Origin: Paenibacillus sp. SYP-B4298 | GTDB lineage: Bacteria; Bacillota; Bacilli; Paenibacillales; Paenibacillaceae | DNA: 64,000 bases | Direction of reading: 5' to 3' | Assembly: GCF_027627475.1 (NCBI RefSeq) | Contig: NZ_CP115484.1 | Location: 4,844,501-4,908,500 of the forward strand | In this document: piece after piece, positions 59,993-64,000 of the stretch | Numbering within the stretch: position 1 is the first letter of the stretch | Layout of the letters: each line of letters starts with the position of its first letter | The notes under the pieces: model-generated | The model's database searches: none | The model's input: only the letters and a program-made list of their open reading frames with translations | Told to the model about the DNA's origin: nothing | Made by a program: the position numbers and the translations under genes

Positions 59993-60958
59993 ATGAAGAC
60001 GACACACACTGACCCGGCTCCGTCAGCCCGCACACGTATACGTACACGCGCGATCTCCGGGGCAAGCCGACAGCGACAGCATAGCTGGGCGGCGCTGCTG
60101 TTCCTGTCCCCCTGGCTAATCGGGCTGCTGCTGCTGACCATCGGCCCGATGGCGGCATCGCTCTATTTTTCCTTGACCGATTATAGCATTCTCTCCCATC
60201 CTGTATGGCTGGGTTTGGATAATTATGTCGAGCTATTTACCAATGACAAGCTGTTCCTTACCTCCTTGAAGGTGACCTTCACCTATGTCTTTGTGTCCGT
60301 ACCGCTCAAGCTTATCTTTGCTCTGGCTGTTGCGCTGCTGCTCAACAAAGGGATGCGGGGGCTTGGTATCTACCGTACCATCTACTATATTCCCTCCCTG
60401 CTGGGCGGCAGCATCGCCATCGCGATGCTGTGGCGCAAGATGCTGGGCGGCGACGGACTGGTGAATCAGGTGCTGCTGAAGGTGGGGATTCATGCGCCTG
60501 ATTGGGTCGCCAATCCCAGCTATGCGATCTATTCGATCGTGCTCTTATCCGTATGGCAATTCGGGTCATCGATGATTATTTTTCTATCTGGCTTGAAGCA
60601 AATCTCCGGCGACTATTATGAAGCCTCCTCTGTCGATGGAGCAGGCAAGATTCGGCAATTTTTCAGCATTACGCTACCGGTCTTGACACCGGTCATCTTC
60701 TTCAATCTGGTGATGCAGATGATCACTTCGTTCCAGTCGTTCACCCAGGCCTTCGTCATCAGCAACGGCTCTGGCGGCCCGCTCAATTCTACGCTCATGT
60801 ACTCCCTCTATCTGTATAAGAAGGGCTTCGCCTTCTTCCAGATGGGCTATGCCTCTGCGATGGCATGGGTGCTGCTGGCACTGATCGGCGTGTTCACCTT
60901 CGTGGTGTTCCGTTCCAGCACAGCCTGGGTACACTATGAGGATGGGGGGAAATCCTAG
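59993..60958 (+). CDS. Sugar ABC transporter permease, MalF/UgpA type
   Basis: A 321-residue CUT1 permease. A charged Thr/Arg-rich N-terminal tail of about 30 residues precedes six membrane segments. The opening is SWAALLFLSPWLIGLLLLTI and the EAA loop is YEASSVDGAGKIRQFFSITL. The ATG at 59993 follows AAAGGAGAG. The stop abuts the next start directly, so the two permeases are translationally coupled. Confidence 0.93.
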   Translation: MKTTHTDPAPSARTRIRTRAISGASRQRQHSWAALLFLSPWLIGLLLLTIGPMAASLYFSLTDYSILSHPVWLGLDNYVELFTNDKLFLTSLKVTFTYVFVSVPLKLIFALAVALLLNKGMRGLGIYRTIYYIPSLLGGSIAIAMLWRKMLGGDGLVNQVLLKVGIHAPDWVANPSYAIYSIVLLSVWQFGSSMIIFLSGLKQISGDYYEASSVDGAGKIRQFFSITLPVLTPVIFFNLVMQMITSFQSFTQAFVISNGSGGPLNSTLMYSLYLYKKGFAFFQMGYASAMAWVLLALIGVFTFVVFRSSTAWVHYEDGGKS

Positions 60959-61801
60959 ATGACAGCATCACTTCTTCGCACCGTCTGGATTAAGCATCTG
61001 GTCACGATCGGCATTGCGTTCATTATGCTGTACCCTGTCCTGTGGATGCTGGGCAGCTCCTTCAAGCCGGGGCATATGATCTTCTCGGAGATTGGCCTGT
61101 GGCCGCAGCAGTGGGTATGGAGCAACTACAGCTCCGGCTGGACAGGCATTCAGGGACAGTCGTTCTCGATCTTCCTTGGCAACTCGCTGCTCTTGTCTGC
61201 GGGAGCGGTGCTGGGCAACATCCTGTCCTGCTCGATGGCCGCCTATGCCTTCGCCCGCTTGAGCTTTCGATTCAAATCACTGGCCTTCGCCCTGATGCTC
61301 ATTACGATTATGCTGCCGCATCATGTCACCTTGATTCCGCAGTATATCCTGTTCAATCAGGTGGGCTGGATCAACTCGTTCCTGCCGCTGATTGTTCCGA
61401 AGTGGCTGGCAACGGACGCTTTCTTCATCTTCCTGATCGTCCAATTTATTCGCGGCCTGCCGCGTGAGCTGGACGAGGCGGCGACCATTGACGGATGCGG
61501 CCCGATCCAGATTTATTGGCGCGTGATTATGCCATTATCGCTGCCAGCGCTCATCACAACGACCATCTTCACCTTTCTATGGACATGGGACGACTTCTTC
61601 AGCCAGCTCATCTACTTGAGCGATGTGACCAAGTTCACGGTACCGCTCGGCCTGCGGCTGTTCCTGGATTCGAGCTCACAGTCCGATTGGGGCCCGATGT
61701 TCGCGATGTCGGTGCTGTCGCTCGTTCCTTGCTTTATCATTTTCATCGTCTGCCAGAAGTACTTCGTGGACGGTATTGCAACATCCGGCATTAAGGGGTA
61801 A
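60959..61801 (+). CDS. Sugar ABC transporter permease, MalG/UgpE type
   Basis: A 280-residue permease, the partner of the upstream one, beginning immediately after its stop. Six membrane segments; the EAA loop is DEAATIDGCGPIQIYWRVIM, and the C-terminus QKYFVDGIATSGIKG is of the group. It is 36 bases upstream of a kinase gene, so transport and sensing genes form one unit. Confidence 0.94.
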   Translation: MTASLLRTVWIKHLVTIGIAFIMLYPVLWMLGSSFKPGHMIFSEIGLWPQQWVWSNYSSGWTGIQGQSFSIFLGNSLLLSAGAVLGNILSCSMAAYAFARLSFRFKSLAFALMLITIMLPHHVTLIPQYILFNQVGWINSFLPLIVPKWLATDAFFIFLIVQFIRGLPRELDEAATIDGCGPIQIYWRVIMPLSLPALITTTIFTFLWTWDDFFSQLIYLSDVTKFTVPLGLRLFLDSSSQSDWGPMFAMSVLSLVPCFIIFIVCQKYFVDGIATSGIKG

Positions 61802-61837
61802 GCTCATGCTAATCTCATGAGTTAGGATGGATGACAG

Positions 61838-63655
61838 ATGAGAAATAGGCTCCGCTTGCTCCCCTTACATGGAGTATGGCAGCGCAGCAAGCTGTCCACA
61901 CTGATGATTGCCTGCTTTTTTACACTGAACCTGCTGTTTCTGTTGACGATTGCTATACTGGCTTACCGCTCCTTCTCCGATGTCACGTTTACTGAGATTA
62001 GCCGGGCGCGGCTGGCGTTGCTGAACGAGAGCACGCACCGCGGGTTTGACTTTATGACCAATATGACCCGGACCGCTTACTCCGTCGTCAGCAACAAGGA
62101 GGTGCAGGAGCGGCTGGAGGAGGCGCCCGCTTCCAAGTATGATGCGCTGACCCGGCGCCGCGAAATCTCTGCCCTGCTGCATCATACACTTGTGGTGAAC
62201 AACGAGATCAGCTCCATCGAAATCTATAGCGACCTGTTCAATGATGTGCCTTACAGCGGAATGGACCTCGTGTATCCAACAAGTAGGCTGGCCGACCAGC
62301 ACTGGTTCGCCCGCCTGAAGCTGGCGGATGCCGTCTGGATCTCGGAGCTTGAGAGCGCTTCATCCGATGCGCTCATCGGCTACGCACAGCATATGTTTGA
62401 CAGCCAGGGCAGAACCGTCGGCTACCTGGTCATTCGCATGTCCCAGCAGGATGTGCTGAAGCACTTTGCCGATGTGCCGATGGCTATGGATGGACAGGTC
62501 GTCATTACCGATACGGCCGGCAGGATGATCGCTACGGTCAATGCCGGGCCGCAGTCGGAATCGGGCAAGGGGCTGCCCGACCTCCCTTGGCTCCATGAGC
62601 ACCCCGCAGACGCATATGACGGCTATGAGGTGATCCGGCAGGAGGGGCAGTCCTATCTTGCCCTCTACTCCAAGCCCAGCTCGGTACAATGGCGGCTGGT
62701 ACAGCTCATTCCTACTCAAGTGCTGCTGGCTTCGACCTATAAGGCTGGATGGATGGTGATGGGGCTAGGGCTGCTCATCCTGCTGGTTTCCGTACTGCTG
62801 ACCTATCTGTTCGTCTCCAATATGATTCGCCCGCTGCGCAAGCTCATGCTGGATATGCGAAGACTGGAGCGCGGGGACTTCAGCGTGCGCGCTGCCAGCA
62901 GGTTCACGGAGGAATACGCTCAGTTGTCCTACAGCTTTAATCACATGGTATCCCGGCTGCAGGAGCTGATCGAGCATGTGCACATCGAGAGCAAGGCCAA
63001 GCGCGATGCCCAGACCAGTCTGCTGGAGGCGCAGATCAAGCCGCATTTTCTGTACAATACGCTGGATATGATTCATTGGCGCGCCCTCGACTATAATGCC
63101 AAGGACATCAGCTTCATGATCACCCAGCTAGGCAAGCTGCTGCGCATCGGGCTAAGCGGGGGTAAAATCTTCATTCGGCTCCGGGACGAGCTGGAGCATG
63201 CCCGCTGCTATGTCCGCATCCAGCAGGAGCGTCTGCCCTTCTCGATCACCTACACCGAGCAGATTGATCCCCAATTGAAGGGCTGTTATATTCCCAAAAT
63301 CATCCTGCAGCCGCTGATTGAAAATGCTGTCCTCCACGCCAGACCACAGCAGCAGCAGCAGGAATTACGGATTGAGCTGACGGCTCGACCACTGGCGCCT
63401 GCCCATGGGCAACGGCCTGGCATCGAGCTGCTGCTGTGCGATAATGGGCAGGGGCTGAAGGAGGGCTGGAGCATGGAGCAGGCCACCGGGATCGGGATAC
63501 GCAATGTGCACCAGCGAATCGGACTGTATTGTGGGGCTCACTATGGATTGCAGCTCGCGAATCGGGAGCAGGGCGGCGTGATGGTGACGATTCGGCTGCC
63601 TGCCATCGAGACGGAGGAGCAATTACAGCAATGGCTGGAGGTGGATAATCGATGA
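61838..63655 (+). CDS. YesM-type sensor histidine kinase
   Basis: A 605-residue kinase with two membrane segments (about 21-44 and 304-326) and an extracytoplasmic domain of about 255 residues. A HAMP linker follows, then H403 in AQIKPHFLYNTLDMIHW. The ATPase domain has PLIENAVLHARPQQQQ and CDNGQGLKEGW. It lies at the 3' end of the importer operon, unlike the first YesM gene, which precedes its importer. The 3' end overlaps the regulator gene by four bases (ATGA). Confidence 0.93.
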   Translation: MRNRLRLLPLHGVWQRSKLSTLMIACFFTLNLLFLLTIAILAYRSFSDVTFTEISRARLALLNESTHRGFDFMTNMTRTAYSVVSNKEVQERLEEAPASKYDALTRRREISALLHHTLVVNNEISSIEIYSDLFNDVPYSGMDLVYPTSRLADQHWFARLKLADAVWISELESASSDALIGYAQHMFDSQGRTVGYLVIRMSQQDVLKHFADVPMAMDGQVVITDTAGRMIATVNAGPQSESGKGLPDLPWLHEHPADAYDGYEVIRQEGQSYLALYSKPSSVQWRLVQLIPTQVLLASTYKAGWMVMGLGLLILLVSVLLTYLFVSNMIRPLRKLMLDMRRLERGDFSVRAASRFTEEYAQLSYSFNHMVSRLQELIEHVHIESKAKRDAQTSLLEAQIKPHFLYNTLDMIHWRALDYNAKDISFMITQLGKLLRIGLSGGKIFIRLRDELEHARCYVRIQQERLPFSITYTEQIDPQLKGCYIPKIILQPLIENAVLHARPQQQQQELRIELTARPLAPAHGQRPGIELLLCDNGQGLKEGWSMEQATGIGIRNVHQRIGLYCGAHYGLQLANREQGGVMVTIRLPAIETEEQLQQWLEVDNR

Positions 63656-64000
63656 AGACCATTATGCTTGTGGATGACGAGCCGCATATTATCGATGCTT
63701 TGAGCCGCCATGTCGGGTGGGAACGACTGGGACTGCGAATCATCTGTACAGCCGCCGATGGTCAGGAGGCGTATCGGCAGTATATGAAGCAGCGGCCACA
63801 GCTTGTCATTACCGATGTCAATATGCCTGGTATGAGCGGGCTGGAGCTGGCGCGCGCACTGCGCGCGGAGGACAGCGAGCTGCCGATTGTGATCTTGAGC
63901 GGATTCGATGAATTCGAGAATGCCAGACAAGCCATGCGCTTCGGTGTGCACCACTTCCTGCTGAAGCCAGCCAGTGTGCCGGAAATTGAAGATGTGCTAA
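63652..64000 (+). CDS. YesN-type response regulator, 3' end missing
   Basis: The first 116 residues of a response regulator, cut by the window end. The receiver domain shows the acidic pair DDE (8-10), D55 in VITDVNMPGMSGLEL, and the switch serine in IVILSGFDEFENA, with LLKPAS near the end. By its position after a YesM kinase it should carry a C-terminal AraC-type HTH outside the window. The ATG overlaps the kinase stop. Confidence 0.92.
   Translation, partial: MKTIMLVDDEPHIIDALSRHVGWERLGLRIICTAADGQEAYRQYMKQRPQLVITDVNMPGMSGLELARALRAEDSELPIVILSGFDEFENARQAMRFGVHHFLLKPASVPEIEDVL

Overview
The window looks like a Paenibacillus-type Gram-positive chromosome of moderate to high GC. Supporting signs are strong AGGAGG-type ribosome binding sites, lipobox lipoproteins, a surface protein with three SLH repeats, YesM/YesN-type two-component systems beside CUT1 sugar importers, CcpA-type cre sites, and a yjlC-ndh pair as in Bacillus. 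No rRNA, tRNA, CRISPR array, prophage or intact transposase was seen. The window is cut inside a gene at both ends.

Layout. (1) 1-5 kb: an OmpR/VanS-like two-component pair, a deacetylase lipoprotein and a 7TM-PAS-GGDEF diguanylate cyclase. (2) 5-12.5 kb: a PadR-DUF1129 pair with twin operators, an orphan trpB, a large lipoprotein, yjlC-ndh behind a Rex/Fnr-type box, and a GNAT acetyltransferase. (3) 12.5-18.5 kb: a LacI regulator divergent from a sugar ABC importer (binding protein and two permeases) with an intracellular GH32 enzyme, i.e. uptake and hydrolysis of sucrose or fructo-oligosaccharides. (4) 18.7-26.3 kb: an unknown conserved-looking gene, a methyltransferase, a REC-wHTH-BTAD response regulator, a MITE-like repeat and a 1310-residue C-type-lectin/FIVAR/SLH surface protein. 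(5) 26.4-30.4 kb: the nucleoside salvage operon deoC-cdd-deoB-pdp, with a second MITE-like repeat in its leader. (6) 30.4-37.7 kb: a UvrD-like helicase, a four-gene cassette resembling E. coli yjfL-yjfM-yjfC, then ilvE divergent from a LysR gene. (7) 37.8-41.6 kb: a MerR-methyltransferase fusion, a second methyltransferase, and an AT-rich insertion carrying a YvaD/SMR drug-efflux set, flanked by a duplicated methyltransferase tail. (8) 41.8-47.7 kb: uraA, an E. coli-type thrC, a CBS-GGDEF protein with a variant GGDDF site, and pepT. (9) 47.9-64 kb: carbohydrate use. A GH127 beta-L-arabinofuranosidase-type enzyme lies divergent from an AraC regulator. Next come a YesM/YesN pair and an LplB/YtcP-type importer with its binding protein. 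Last is a second CUT1 importer followed by its own YesM/YesN pair.

How it fits together. Three CUT1 importers are present and none has its own ATPase gene here, so a shared MsmX-type ATPase elsewhere is expected. Carbon control is suggested by a perfect cre at 50999-51014, overlapping the promoter of the first YesM/YesN pair, and by near-cre sites at 58455 and 50021. Stable hairpins follow the binding-protein genes of two importers and precede the one of the third, as expected where binding protein is made in excess over permease. The strongest candidates for less-described biology are the yjf-like cassette (32936-35513), the self-controlled MerR-methyltransferase fusion with a 19-bp-spacer promoter, the lectin-FIVAR-SLH protein, and the two MITE-like repeats.
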